From Gerris lacustris (lineage: Eukaryota > Arthropoda > Insecta > Hemiptera > Gerridae): a stretch of DNA of 64,000 bases. The notes beneath the pieces were generated by a model. The model had not been told where the DNA came from. It worked only from the letters and a program-made list of their open reading frames with translations, and did no database searches. Every line of letters begins with the position of its first letter. Positions within the stretch are counted from its first letter, which is position 1. The stretch covers positions 58,899,307 to 58,963,306 of the forward strand of contig OX578276.1 in NCBI GenBank assembly GCA_951217055.1. The letters are read 5' to 3'. This document shows, one piece after another, positions 24,068 through 36,863 of the stretch. A program made the position numbers and the translations under genes.

Positions 24068-24649
24068 TAGTCAGGGTGCCCATAGGTAAAAAAGTCAATT
24101 ATACATACTCTTTCCAAACCTTTTTGTATGGCTTGTTTAGGCCAAGCCTTTTTCCTGTGTGACTTTTTTTGGTTTTTGGGCGTTTTTCATTATTTGGGCC
24201 CTATAACTTTGACGCTTAGACTGGAAAATCGAAAAAAAAATGCGTCAGACAATATTAAAATGTTGAGTTATAGGGTTGAAATAATGTATCTTGAGAAAAT
24301 CAGCTGGTTATTAATCATTAATTAATATTAATTAATAATAATTAATATTAATTACTATTAATTATTATTAATTAATATTAATTACTATCCAGCTGATTTT
24401 CTCAAAATTATTTATATACATGATTTGAACCCTATAACTCAACATTTTAATATTGTCTGACGCAGAACTTTCAAAGTTCTGTGCCAAGTTCAGAGGCGTC
24501 AAAGTTATAGGGCCCAAATAATGAAAAACGCCCAAAACCAAAAAAGTCACAGAGGAAAAAGGTGTCAGACTTGGCCTAAACAAGCCATACAAAAAGGTTT
24601 GGAAAGAGTATGTATAATTGACTTTTTTGCCTATGGGCACCCCCGACTA
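24068..24649. mobile_element. Almost fully palindromic MITE
   Basis: The ends are TAGTCAGGGTGCCCATAGG and CCTATGGGCACCCCCGACTA. The two halves are complementary nearly to the centre (CAGCTG flanking an ATTAATTATT-rich middle). Arms are about 230 bp. Short frames found on both strands are mirror images of each other and do not represent genes. CAGGG-type termini would suit hAT, but I saw no convincing 8-bp duplication. Confidence 0.9.
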
Positions 24650-25221
24650 ATAGTTATAATTATTTTAAACGTATGTATATGGCAAATATAGCGGCCCAGT
24701 AGTTTAGGCTCCACTCATTCGGTAGGTAGACGACAGGCACCTTAAAATACTGAACTTAAAAAAGATACATCTATCAAAATTTCAAAAACTAATTGTTTGC
24801 ATTATCACAATTCTGTCTCTATGTACGCGTGTATACCAAGTATATGTGAATGCGAAAATAAGGGGGAGGGGGAATCTATTACCTTACATGGTTTCTTCAA
24901 AAGCTATTCAGCAATAAATTCTAAAGATTTTTACCCTTGTAGATACAAATGTAAGCAGGCATTATCCCTCGGGTCAAACCCTTTAAGACTTACCTTATTA
25001 AGGTTTATGAATAGACGCTTAAAATATAAAAGAAATTGAAAGTTATGAATACGCCACAATCCAGATCCAACGCAAATATTTTCTTCTAATCATAATCATA
25101 ATAGAATATCAAGGTTTTCTGAAAAGGTAAAAAAGTACATTGAAAACTTTTTTATTTTAAAAAAAAGAAGATATTATTAATTTATTTATATAATTTTGAA
25201 TGGTTCAGCTTATGTATTACT
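24650..25221. other. Nothing recognised
   Basis: AT-rich sequence; an 80-codon frame at 24797-25039 has no recognisable content. Confidence 0.4.
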
Positions 25222-25393
25222 AGCTGGGTACCCGTGCTTCGCTACGGAGTGTTATTATAATTAGATAAGTTTATAAACAACCATAATGAAACATATAAAT
25301 TATATTACTATGCAAGAATATCTAGATTCTATCTCTCCCACCTATTTCTATACCCCCTCCTCTTTGATAAGCTAATTTTAAAATATCCTAAAT

Positions 25394-27437
25394 CCCCCCC
25401 CCCCCCCCCTAAAGTAAAGTATGTAAAACAATCCATAAAAACTATTACTCTACTCTTAAAGAGCTTTTGCATCATCAATGGTATTCATTACATTGACCCG
25501 ATTGGATTCGTTTCTTGTACCATACCCCTGTGTACCAAATTTAAATTTCCAAAATTCATGTAGGCTGTCATTTTCCCCTTGCTTTGAAGTTCAAGTGGGC
25601 AAATTTTTATCGACATCGAACTAAAACTGTAGATTTGTATAAAGAACATACACCCACATACGTTGATTTTTATATATATAGCTATAAATTTCCATTTTGC
25701 CCCTCCTAAATAAAATTGTACATAACAACAATTACTTTTCTCTTAAAGTGCTTTTCAACGATATGCATGATATGAAGGGAATCCATTACTTTGACATTTT
25801 TACACCGTACCCCTTTGTACCAAAATTTAAATTTCGAAAATTCATGTAGACCGTGACCTCCCCCTTGCTTTGAAGGGAAAGTGAGTAAATATTCATCAAA
25901 TTGGGATAAAACTGTAGATTTGTATAAAAGACATATAGACATATATACAGACACTCTTCTATTTTTATAAGATATAGCTATATTTTTCCATTTTACCCCC
26001 TCCTAAATGAAAATACATATGACAAAACTGTACATAACAACAATTAATGTAATCTTAAAGAGCTTTTCAACGATATCCATTATAAAGGGTATTCAGTCCT
26101 TTGACCCCGTATTCATTATTGTACCCTGTTCCCTGTGTACCAAAATTTAAATTTCGAAAATTCATGTAGACACTGATTTTTTCTTCCTTTGAAGGTCAAG
26201 TGTGCATTTTTTGATCGAGATCGGACTAAAACTATGGATTTTTATAAAGAACATACACACATACGTTGACTTTTAGATATATTTTTCCATTTACCCCCCT
26301 AAATGCACGTAAAAACAATTACTGTACTCTTAAAGAGCTTTTCAACAGTATGCATTATGAAGGGTTTTCAACTTTGACATTTGTACCCCGTACCCCTGTG
26401 TACCAAAAATTTAATTTCAAACATTCATGTAGACAGAGATCTTCCCCTTGCTTTGAAGGTCAAGTGAGCAAATTTTCATCGAGATCGAATTAAAACTGTT
26501 GATTTGTATAAAGAACATAAACAGATTCACACATACGTTGACTTTTATAGATATAAATATACATTTCCATTTTACCCCCCTCCTAAATGAAAATATGACA
26601 AAAACGTACTTAACAACAATTAATGTACTCTTAAAGAGCTTTCCAACGATATGCATCATGAAGGGTATTCATTACTTTGACATTTGTACCCCGTACCTCT
26701 GTGTACCAAAATTATAATTTCGGAAAATCATGTAGGCAGTGACCTTCACCTTGTTTGGAAGAAAAAGAGTGTAAAAATGCATCAAATTGGGATAAAACTG
26801 TAGATTTGGATAAAAAAACATCCTCTCATATAGATACTCTTCTTTTTATGTATAGATATAGTTATATTTTCCATTTTACCCCCCTCCTAAATGAAAATAT
26901 GACAAAACTACACATAACAACCATTACTGTACTCTTAAAGAGCTTTTCAACGATATTCAACACGAAGGGTATTCATTACTTTGACCCCGTATTCATTACT
27001 TGTACCCCGTACCCCTGTGTACCAAAATTTAAATTTCGAAAATTAATGTAGACCTTGATTTTCCCTTGCTTTGAAGATCAAGTGTGCAAATTTTCATCGA
27101 GATCGGACTAAAACTGTAGATTTGTATAAAGAACAAGTAAGATATAGCTATATTTTTCCATTTTACACCCATTCTAAATGGAAATATGACAAATGTGTAC
27201 ATAATAACAATTACTGCACTCTTAAAGAGCGTTTCAACGATATGCATCACGAAGGGTATTCATTACTTTGACCCCGTATTCATTACTTGTACCCCGTACC
27301 CCTGTGTACCAAAATTTAAATTTCGAAAATTCATGTAGACCTTGATTTTTTCCTTGCTTTGAAGGTCAAGTGTGCAAATTTTCATCAAAATCGGGCTAAA
27401 ACTGTAGATTTGTATAAAGAACAAACATACACACACA

Positions 27438-27472
<35 letters not shown>

Positions 27473-27496
27473 GTTGACTTTTATATATATAGATTT
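25394..27496 (+). repeat. Tandem array, seven units of about 280-335 bp
   Basis: Unit starts (the pyrimidine-rich TTTTACCCCC motif or its C-run) lie near 25394, 25695, 25991, 26290, 26570, 26874 and 27161. Each unit has the same ordered markers: a polyC/TCCTAAATGAAAATATGAC start, TACTCTTAAAGAGCTTTTCA, GGGTATTCATTACTTTGAC, TACCCCTGTGTACCAAAATT, AAATTTCGAAAATTCATG, CTTGCTTTGAAGGTCAAGTG and AAAACTGTAGATTTGTATAA. Unit-to-unit divergence is substantial. Short frames in the array (for example 26755-27051, 27359-27679) repeat the same meaningless peptides and are not genes. Units 3, 6 and 7 carry a CCCCGTATTCATTA-type insertion. Confidence 0.9.
27421..27472. repeat. (CA)n microsatellite
   Basis: An ACAC run in the last array unit, at the place where other units have only CATACACCCACATACG. 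It accounts for the greater length of that unit. Confidence 0.9.
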
Positions 27497-27522
27497 AAAG
27501 ATCTATTTATCTTTATTACATC

Positions 27523-28015
27523 TTTGCTTCTGAGTTTACCGAAGGTAACGAAGCCATGTGATTTCAAAAATTCCAAGACAGTAATCCGTTTCAGACATGA
27601 GGGAACATTATTGATTCTTTCGGTCTGCCGCTCAATTTTGGCGAACGAACTACTCTTAAAAACTACTCTTCCGATATAATGAATTTTGGATAGTAGGTCA
27701 TAATTTGGCCCCAGTGGTGGTTCCATATAAGTTTTAACCATCTGCACCCATTTTTTTGTCTCTTCCACATGTATTTATTTACACCTGCTACATCTTCAAA
27801 AGTACTCATCTGATTTTTATGAAATTTGGATAGTTGGTCGATAGAAGCCCGCAGATAGCCCCAGATTCATTTCAACCTTAAATATTCTTTAAATGTTACT
27901 AGATTGGTACTTTAAATTATCTAAAATAGTCCAATTAATTTAATAATGCCAATTAATTTGGCACATAGCTTCTTCGCTGAATAATTCTATACTTTTTTAA
28001 CTTATTGTCAAATTT
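27523..28015 (+). repeat. Family A repeat copy
   Basis: Starts GCTTCTGAGTTTACCGAAGG and follows the same markers as 23144-23715, ending with AATTTGGCACATAGCTTCTT. That last piece is the opposite-strand form of the right end, so two ends may be fused here. Confidence 0.7.
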
Positions 28016-28034
28016 ATTTTATCCCCTATTTTAA

Positions 28035-28600
28035 CCCTTGGGAACGCGCGGTTCTGTGAGGCCTAAATTTTAGATATAATGTGAAATTGAGATAGATGTG
28101 GGGGCGATAGGAAGGTAGGGATTTTTTAACTACATTTCTTGCTTTTATCAAGAGAATCAGACACTGTTTGACATCGTATGTGATTATACTTCAATTCTGT
28201 GTCCATATTGTCATGACAGGGGACCCGCGCCACTTTCACTTAAATTTTAGTATTACGCTAATTTTAGTGAAGTTTATACATTTAATACAAAATAAATTTA
28301 TATGGTACCTAAATTTAAAGATAAAATAATAAAAATATACAGAAAATATTAAAAATTTGAAAATTATAATTGAGACTGTCAAATTTTGTGCTTATAAACT
28401 ATGAGACTAAACAACGGTATTTTATAAATTAAAAAAATAATATAACAATAAAACCAATTCAAATATGTTTTATAATATTTTGCTAAAATGATTTCAAGTT
28501 TATATTTATTTTACCTGTTGTGTGGGCATATAAAACAGATTAAGTCCTATCAGGGGTCCGCGCCTCCTCGTGTCTGTATTAGACCGCGCGCACCCGAGGG
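28035..28600. mobile_element. piggyBac-like MITE with TTAA duplication
   Basis: It is flanked by TTAA on both sides (28031-28034 and 28601-28604). The left TIR is CCCTTGGGAACGCGCGGT and the right TIR, reverse complemented, is CCCTCGGGTGCGCGCGGT, agreeing at 15 of 18 positions. Internal related motifs CAGGGGACCCGCGCC and CAGGGGTCCGCGCC occur towards the right half. There is no coding region, so it would need transposase in trans. It sits between two family A segments in opposite directions. Confidence 0.88.
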
Positions 28601-28604
28601 TTAA

Positions 28605-29060
28605 ATCTGTCAAAATTTTAATGGCAGACTATTAAAATTTAGCTGGGAATACCTGCGAGCTCTACTATCGATAAACCATCCAAATTTCGTAAAAATCAGA
28701 TGAGTACTTTTGAAGATATAGGTGTGAATAAATGTATTTTGTGCGCAAGTAGAAGAAAAACAAATGGGCACACAACGTTGAAACGTATATGGGACCAAAT
28801 ATGGGCTAATAATTAGTATTCGCTAAAAATTGAGCGCAGACAGACAGACACGGAACCAAAAATGTTTTTGAATTTTGAAATCGGAGACATAAAATAATTT
28901 CGTTTTTCATATCGATTCTGACCGACATAAAAAATGGAATTTTTAGGAAAATGGGGAAACTTTGACAAAAATATTTTGCAAAAGCATAAAATCTTTACAG
29001 TATTCGAAATAGGATGCGAGGAAGCCATTTGCACACTACTTGGCAAACTATAACTGTTTC
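28605..29060 (-). repeat. Family A repeat copy, minus strand
   Basis: Reverse complement order of the family A markers: AAACCATCCAAATTTCGTAA, CAGATGAGTACTTTTGAAGA, AAACAAATGGGC, CAGACAGACAGACACGGAAC, and the end GCGAGGAAGCCATTTGCACA. Frames at 28610-29085 on the minus strand are incidental. Confidence 0.65.
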
Positions 29061-30224
29061 CGAAAATGTTGAAATAGTGTAACAATTGTGACTTCTTATG
29101 ATTCTATCGTTTACATTTTCTCTTGTACTTACTTGTTAGTTCAACAAGTTGATTTAGAAAATCTGTTACACGAGCTAATGTTTGTATTTTATTTAGAAAA
29201 TATCTTACAAGAAATGTAATTCGTGTAGCATGCAGATTGTACTTGCAGAACAACTTAATTTAAATTCATCCTTTTAATATTGATATGTATGTTTGTCTCC
29301 TCAGAGCATCTATTCTGTATTTTTCTGTACTTTTTTTCTCTTTATATTGGATTAAACATGGCAATAATTAACAAAAAAAGGTCATAGAGTTCTTGGAGAG
29401 CAAGTAGAAATGTTTGAAGTATGAGATTGAACACGGAACAGGTTACAGGTTTACAAGGGTCCAGATAACAAAGGAGGCCCTGAAGCAACATGCTATATCA
29501 AGGACAGGGCTGCTTAAAGGACTCTTGTACCCGTGCATTACTTCTTCCCACCGTCAGGATCCCCCTATGTACGCATGACTTACGCAATTTAATAGCTATC
29601 CGATCCTCAGAGAAAACCTGATCGCAAATTTAAACAAACCTACTCAAGTCTCCCATATAAGGCATTTTCTCATAAAGGATATACCTATACCTTTAGTCAG
29701 GTGAAGTAAAAACTTTACAAGTATGTTAACGCAAAAAGAAGTTAATGTTCCTGTAGTCTTAAATTTTACAACAGCAGAATTTTTACATAATTATAAAATT
29801 TGATTAGAATCGCTTTCTTGCTCGCTAAAACTAAATCTCTTACATAAGAAACCCTCTGTGCAAATACATGTAAGGCTAAAAAGAATAAAAAACTATTGAA
29901 CTGTTATTCAGACGTGAATTTAACAAGATAATATATTAACTTTATAAAAGAGTGTTTCACTGGTATTTTTTATTTATAATTATTTTACTCTTAACGAAAA
30001 ATAGTATTTTTTATTTTGATTTTGCTATTGTTTATGACCTCGATTGAATTTAATAGTTGTTATTTTTATAAATTGGTGTGTTAATATTTCATTCATTAAA
30101 AACCCTCTAGTATATAAGTTCCACTATAATTTATATTTTCTAGTTATAAAACTGATTGTTAAAAGTAAATCGTGCTACGTTTTTTGATAAATATAATTTT
30201 GAATAAAATAACAAACAGAAATAG
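29061..30224. other. Nothing recognised
   Basis: AT-rich sequence, no supported frame; 29440-29700 is slightly richer in G+C without recognisable content. Confidence 0.4.
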
Positions 30225-30350
30225 TGTGGCACATAGCTTACTTGAATGCAATTTCATATGCTTTAATGATATTATGCTTTTACAACCTACAATGGTCAAA
30301 GTTATTTAATATCCGTTACCTTCGGTAAGCTCGGAAGCAGAAATCTAAAA
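30225..30350 (-). repeat. Family A repeat, internally deleted copy
   Basis: GTGTGGCACATAGCTTAC at the left and CGTTACCTTCGGTAAGCTCG then GAAGC at the right are the two ends of family A on the minus strand with only about 80 bp between them. An A-run follows. Confidence 0.7.
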
Positions 30351-30845
30351 AAAAAAAACATATATAATCGATTGATTCTACTCTCATACTTAACGATAAT
30401 AACGCAGTCTCTAGATTAGTTTTATTTTAAACTCAATTATTTTTAACTATTGGCTATTCCCGTTTTTATGTTATAAGTATGAATGACGAATTTACTTTCA
30501 CTGAAAGCAAGAAATTTATTTTCCGAATGCTACTTTCCGTCAGCAAATGAAAATTTCAGAAAGTTGTGTCTAAACTGTTGGAGATATTATATGGAAATTG
30601 GTTGATCACTTTGTTTGTTTCAATCATTTGATAATACAAAGAGGTTAGTAAATCAAAAATATATATATTAATAAAACCTACACTTTATCTTTAAAGTTTG
30701 CTGGGAAATGTTTAGAACTTTGAAGACTAAAGGATCTTATAAATATTTTCTCAAAGCAGTTTGATATTTGAGAAGAGATAGGGTCAAAGGAGAGTGTAAT
30801 TAAAGACTCGCGCAGCGGCCAAGTAGTGTCTAGAGTAGGGCAGGG

Positions 30846-30928
30846 AGTCACTGTTACAGGAGATAGTTGGAAGTTTTAGCCCTTGGCTCAGAACAATGCG
30901 TCAAAGAACCAACTAATTAGAGAGAAGT
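30846..30928 (+). repeat. 83-bp direct repeat, copy 1
   Basis: Begins AGTCACTGTTACAGGAGATA and ends GAGAGAAGT. Copy 2 is at 32028-32110. By eye the copies differ at only three positions. Confidence 0.9.
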
Positions 30929-32027
30929 CGAGGGCAGGTCCTCTGTGTCCCCTTCACCTGTTGGAGCGGGCAAAGGCAGGACCTGACTACGCCCTTTGAC
31001 TTACACAACTAATCCCTAATCCTCACCATTCATCACATAATCCCTTCTTTTTCATTCTATATACCCATATAAGCTGAGCTCTACACAAAAATAAAGCATT
31101 GATACCTTTACCAGACTTTTGCACCATGCAATATTATAAAGGATTTTCTTTAGCATTTCTCAAAACATGTTTCATCGTTATTAACGGTTAAAAATACTTT
31201 TTAATAATTCGGGAGGTTCCGATAAAAAACAAAGTATCAATTGTTCTCTTTTACCATAACATCAAAACCATAATTCTAGTTAGTTGCGATCCAATGTGTA
31301 ATTTCTTAAATAGTATAACAATTAAAATAATTTAGTTTTCTTGGCACTTAAAGATTTTTAAAAAAGATTGATGGTATTATCGTTACACTGTAGAAACAAA
31401 TTGTGTTTGTCTTTTTTATTGAGTCAGAAAAAACCCTGCCCCTGAGTTTTCAACGAAGTGATAATTGGTGCTCTTATGGGACTAGAGACCGGTGCTAAAA
31501 CCCCAGGCTTTATTTGGCCTTTTGTCTCCACACAGGCTTTATGTATCACTACTCATCCTGGCCTGAATTTACATAGGCTTCCTGACTAAAGACTTGGGGT
31601 CAAAAACCTGACTCAAAAGTTAACTTGGCCGCTAGCTACCTATTTATTAGTGGCTTTAATAGTTGACTTTTTACATATTTACTTTTCTTCTTGGTAATTT
31701 TTAATAAATATGCAAGTTATTTGTTATAAATGATTGCTTGTATTTTATTTTCACAATAATTGGGTACAATTATGAAGATAAATGTGGACTTCAACCGTCA
31801 TAGTAGCTTAGACACTACTGTATTAGGGAAGCTCGTGTAGATTATCTGTGTAAACCAATTTTATCTCTTGGTTTATGTGTGCCAATTTAATTTTCTATCA
31901 TAACTTATGTAAGAGAGGCCGATTTTATTTATTATTTTTGCAGGACTAGTAGTCGGTTTTACTTAAAATTCAAGTAAACATTGAATGATCATGAAAAAAG
32001 GACGTACTATAAAGAGAGAAAGACTAC

Positions 32028-32110
32028 AGTCACTGTTACAGGAGATAGTTGGAAGTTTTAGCCCTTGGCTCAGAACAATGCGTCGAAGAACTAACTAATT
32101 TGAGAGAAGT
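32028..32110 (+). repeat. 83-bp direct repeat, copy 2
   Basis: Same ordered text as 30846-30928, 1182 bp downstream and in the same orientation. The flanking sequences differ. Confidence 0.9.
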
Positions 32111-33984
32111 GTATAATAGTTCTACTTTAATTCTAGAAAAATTTGCTTTTATGGTCCCCTACAGCAAATTACGTCATCTGCAAAACTTATTTACATAAAA
32201 TTGATTCATCTTACGGATCATCAGATCTGCAGAGAGACATTATTCTGAAAACTTCATTCGTCAATAATTGAATTAAAATCAATTATCACCTATTTTAAAG
32301 AAATTATTACTTATAATTTTTTTTAATAATGACTGTCTGAGGTGTGTGGTATGTGCTGACACATAGAGCCTTAGTTTGATTCCCCGTTAAGTATAGGATT
32401 ATTTATGAAGTAAATGTTGATGATGTTTTTGATATTAATTTAATTTAGCATCCGAAAACACTGGAAGAAGTTATTGTGTACACGAGAGTAAGTCGGATTT
32501 TATTCATTGATATTTTTTTTTTCTAAATGCTACCGGTAGCCTTTCTGTGCTACTTCTTGGATTTTTCTTTAAATTTGATGTTATAATTACGGACAAATGC
32601 ATTAGGTGTTTCCCATAAGCGGCCCTAGAGAATGAGTAGATATTTCATAATTTCAAAGGTAAAATTCAAAATAAATAAATTATAAAATCTTGTTGGTAAC
32701 ACTGATGAACAAGCTGAATAAAACATAGTTTCACGAATAATAGTTCACTAATGGACTAAGTATAATAAGCAATAATGGCTACATACTAACTTCACTTAAT
32801 TAATTTGTCTGGAGATAACAGAGCCGTTAGTGTTGAACAGTTAAGTAACTGCATTAACTGACTAATGAATGTAAAACGTAGTTATAATATTTTTTTGTGG
32901 CCTTAAGAAAAAAATATTACAAGGGTTGGAAGTGTGTCACTTAGATTATTCCGTGAAGACGTTCGGTAGCTATTAGAAACCGTGAAATCTCAATATAATG
33001 GTATGTTCCACACCTTCCTTGTCATCTCTCACTCCTTCATGTATCCTGAAATAGACACATGACCTTAGTCTCAGGATGGACTACTGTAAAACCCTTTGAA
33101 GCCTTTTTTTCAGCGGCGAGCTCATAAAAGTGATAAAAAGGCTATAACGAGCTCTTTAGTTTCTTTTTTATTTTAGGTTTTAAAATCTTCTGATGTTGAC
33201 GCGACATATATTACTTGCTTTAGTCAAACTTTTTTTATGTAGTTTTATTTAATAATAGTGTTTCACCTCATCGTAATAACTATTCTATGTGAAATTATAT
33301 TATCAAATCTTTAATATTTAAGAGGCTCCAAGTTTATTTTCTCACTGTTCTTAAATGTTTAATTGACTAGATACTATCAGCTGATTCGACAGTTGAAATG
33401 TCAAATAATGATTTTGCTTGGATCAAAACTTACAAGTTTTCTTCAAGACCAAAGACAAATTCATATTTAAATATTAGATTAATAGATTTCCTGGATTTTT
33501 TAAAATGTATTAACTTTTATATTATTTCTCTTGAGATTAATAAAAGTGAATTGAATACATTCACTGAACCTTTGGATTTATAATGTCCTAGGAAAATTCT
33601 TAGTCTACATACTTTGTTGGACATAAGACTACTGTCATCGTCAGTGTACTGACAAGTACAGGGAGGATAACTGCGAAATCGAAACCGTTCTGTATTTTAT
33701 TTATGGTCGCTCATTAAACTGATTGATTGAGCTATAAATAGTGTTTGTTTTAGCGAATTCTTTTGTGATGCGAATTTATGAAAATTTAGGCCATTTTAAA
33801 TCGATTTCTGAAATTTAACCCTTTTTTTTATATTATGTGTCACTCCAGACGATATCTCACCCTAGGATGCACTAAAAAAATCCAAACAAATTTTTAAATG
33901 TCAATAATATCAAAAGAAAGGATGAGTTTATTGGCCAACATTTTTGGAGTCCATTATGGGTAAACATTTGACAATTTGGGGTCA

Positions 33985-34160
33985 AAAATAGTGTTGTTTT
34001 TTTCATTTTACCACCCTCTTATATGAAAATATGAACAAAGTGTACAGATCAATTACTGTACTCTTACGGAGCTTTCCAAAGACATTTGAAAGTGTATATA
34101 CTATTGTGACTTTTGTACTCCGTATCCCTGAGTACCAAATTATTTTTTGTCACCCATCCA
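33985..34160 (+). repeat. Single diverged unit of the 25.4-27.5 kb array
   Basis: Shows the unit markers CATTTTACCACCCTC, ATGAAAATATGA, TTACTGTACTCTTACGGAGC and a TGTACTCCGTATCCCTGAGT word. It is a lone unit without the element ends being obvious. Confidence 0.65.
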
Positions 34161-36863
34161 AATTCTAAACCAAAATTTTCCTAATATGTATTATCATAAA
34201 CCAATAATACACAGATTTCTTTAAAAATTTGCTCATTAAGTCATGATGCATGACTGGTATTCTTTTTAACTACCTTTACCGTTTTACCTTCATTACGAAT
34301 AAATACCATAAAATCTTAATCAATACTTTAAAGTACATGGAGCATCTTATTGTCCGGGTTTATTTTAAGAATAATTGCCATTGTTGCATTTGTCATTAAC
34401 TTTACAAAATTTCAAAGTTAACGATGAGGAGATTGAAATATTTCCTTCCTTTATAAAATTATGGATCTAAAAAGTTCTGTTGACTTGGACAAAGCAATGG
34501 CTCTGGGAAGCAAGATGAGTAGTATATTTGTCACTAATTAATTTTTACTGTTTGGGCTTATTTGTCGTCGTTATTAGAAATGGGACTTCCTCTACCAGAA
34601 ACAGTGGAACGCTGTTTCAAGTCATTCAAACCGATTTTTAAAGAGTTCATAAATCTTGGTTAAGTGCGATTTGGAGTTAACAGCACAGGTGTGAAGCTGC
34701 ACTAGTGATCGCTGTAACAGGACATGTTTTAAGTGAAAGCCGGTGGCCGGGAGTCAGGGGCTCATAACTCAGAGGCTGGGTGCGAACGGATCTGTTGCTC
34801 TAATCACTGGTTTCCCTTCACACGTGGCCTCGGCTAACTAGATACAAATATGGGTCCTTCGGAACCCTAATGGCTCGCCGCAGCCCTCGGACCATAAATC
34901 TAAAAACTTAACTCAAGTGACAAGCAATCCCCCTCCTCTTCTACAAGTTTCCCTCATCCTTTGAAGACAAATTGAGAAGGCGGCAGTTTCAGTAATAGCG
35001 GAAACGAGTATGGCATACAAAGGAGCCTTGTCAAGAAGAGTGCAGCAGTGTTTTTTTGCCTTAAAGCTGTTACTACAGGAAACTCAGTCTCCAAATTATA
35101 GTTTTAATAGCTAGGATTAAGCTGCCTAATCATGCATGTTACCAGATTATTTAGCTTCAGGGCAATTTCGAGTATATAGACATAACAAAGTTTCATAAAA
35201 AATTAAACTGTTATTAAAATAGAAGAAATAATTAAACAAAAAAATGCTGACATCAAATATAATTGCCCAATAAATGTCAAATTATCTAATACAGAGAAAA
35301 ATATTTTAATATGTGTAATTTGATTATATTCTATTCTTATTTGATTTAAGTGTAGTTATAATAAATAATCTTAAAGAGGAAATAATTTCATTAAGAATTA
35401 TTACAGTAGATAATAATAATTGTAAGTAAGTCATAATGACAACTTTTTTTTGCAGGAGTTATTTCAATCAATTGCATTTCTTAATCATCTGGTAAGATTC
35501 ATTAAAAATGTCATTTTGAGAATTTATAGCCTGATAATGAAAAAATTACCCTTGCTTATGTACTCCCACACTTAATAACCCCTCTTAGTTCTTAGTTTAA
35601 GTTATGTACCTCTTAAATACTCTTTTAAATAACATCTGGTTCACACTGTGATTGTTTCATATTTCATTTAAAATCTTTCTCGAAGATGTTTTTGTGTTGG
35701 GGGACCCACAGGGTGCCAACAGCTGCGCCAAATCTCCTTAATCCCTCTGCTTTAGTGACTGGATCTACTCACTTTCAGAATCTACCACTATTACCCGGAC
35801 GACTTTCTCGATCTCTTGACATCTTACCGGATAAACGGAGTAAACCTCGCGCTGACAACCTAGTCCGACTCCAAGACACAAATAAAAATACAATTTTCTA
35901 AGCCTCCCATCAACTCCCACGCCATGTAATTAATTCCACCATCTTTATATAGAGTCTAAACAAATAAAATAGGATAAATCCCTTGAATAATACCTTAAAG
36001 GAGATTTCTATTTGTAAAAACTAGATAGAATAACATTTGTCTAGAGTAAATCCTCTAGGCCTGACTGAACGTACTTGAACGATCACGATAAAATTGTATT
36101 TATATAACACAAAGGGGAACCGACCAAATGAAATTTAAGACCTAGCTAAGTTTCTTATTATAGGTTTGATTGTTGCCAAGGGATTTAACTAATCTCAGTA
36201 TTATTTTGTCTCAAAATAAATTTGTCAACTTATAACATAAATCATCGAAATACAATCTAACTAGAAATAGGATAAAAGAAAGAAAATATAAAATTTATAC
36301 TACAAAGTACTTTTAAAGTAATTTAGATTTATACTGATTAGTGCTACCTTTTTTTCAGTTCTATATATATACGAGTACATTGTATAAATGAAAAAAGAAA
36401 AGAAAAAAAAAAAAGTTTCTTCCGGAAAATTATGTCGAAGCCATGGACGTTTTTGGATGTTTATACATTGTTACTTCTAATATAGGATGTCCAGATAAAT
36501 GAATTAGAATAAATTTAGATATAAAAAAATCTATTAAGAAACATGGAGTTCACCACCATGGCCAAATTAACTCTCTCAGATTTCGCTTTAAGTGTTAAGG
36601 TGGGTCCTAACACCACAAAATGTTAGGACCAATTGTTTTGAGACCATTGATTCTGGCTTTAAAAAAATATAAAAATTATTAAAGTAACAAAGGTTCGACT
36701 ATTTTTCCTTTAAAATATATGGGCAAAAAAATATCAAAATAAATATTTAAGTAAGAGGTTTTATATTTTTTGGGTTAAGCAATTTTCCCGTAAGGCACCT
36801 CAAATTAAATATTGAATTTCAAACCATAAAAATATATAAGAATTTCCAATCATAAATTACGAT
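34161..36863. other. Unrecognised
   Basis: 34650-35060 and 35690-35900 are richer in G+C. The second holds a 71-codon frame (35686-35901) rich in Pro, Leu and Arg with no recognised domain. The rest is AT-rich. Confidence 0.35.

Larger units (their letters stand above)
25222..27496 (+). mobile_element. Element containing an internal tandem array
   Basis: The head is ACTAGCTGGGTACCCGTGCT followed by TCGCTACGG. The tail is GACTTTTATATATATAGAT. These ends parallel those of the element at 3833-5054. Between them is a tandem array. Each array unit also closes with a degenerate copy of the tail (for example TTTTTATATATATAGCTATA at 25669), which suggests that units were added by copying up to the end motif. 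Confidence 0.65.
30351..33984. other. Mostly unrecognised; holds an 83-bp direct duplication
   Basis: No supported coding region. 30780-31020 is richer in G+C. A 61-codon frame at 33398-33583 has no recognised content. 32335-32400 has a GTTTGATTCCCC word that resembles a Pol III B box, too weak to call a SINE. Confidence 0.4.

Noticed and set aside
24128..24640. Two similar short proteins on opposite strands (both with GVFHYLGPITLT)
   Set aside because: They are the two mirror halves of one palindromic MITE, not paralogous genes.
26266..27679. Several 60-106 codon frames on both strands
   Set aside because: They recur with the tandem array period and encode low-complexity shadows of the non-coding unit.
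28610..29085. Minus-strand frames of 62 and 90 codons as a gene
   Set aside because: They fall inside a family A repeat whose other copies do not keep these frames open.
32335..32400. tRNA-derived SINE
   Set aside because: A GTTTGATTCCCC word resembles a B box, but there is no convincing A box, tRNA fold or tail.
35686..35901. 71-codon frame as a host exon
   Set aside because: G+C is raised locally but there is no recognised domain, and no paired splice sites were found.
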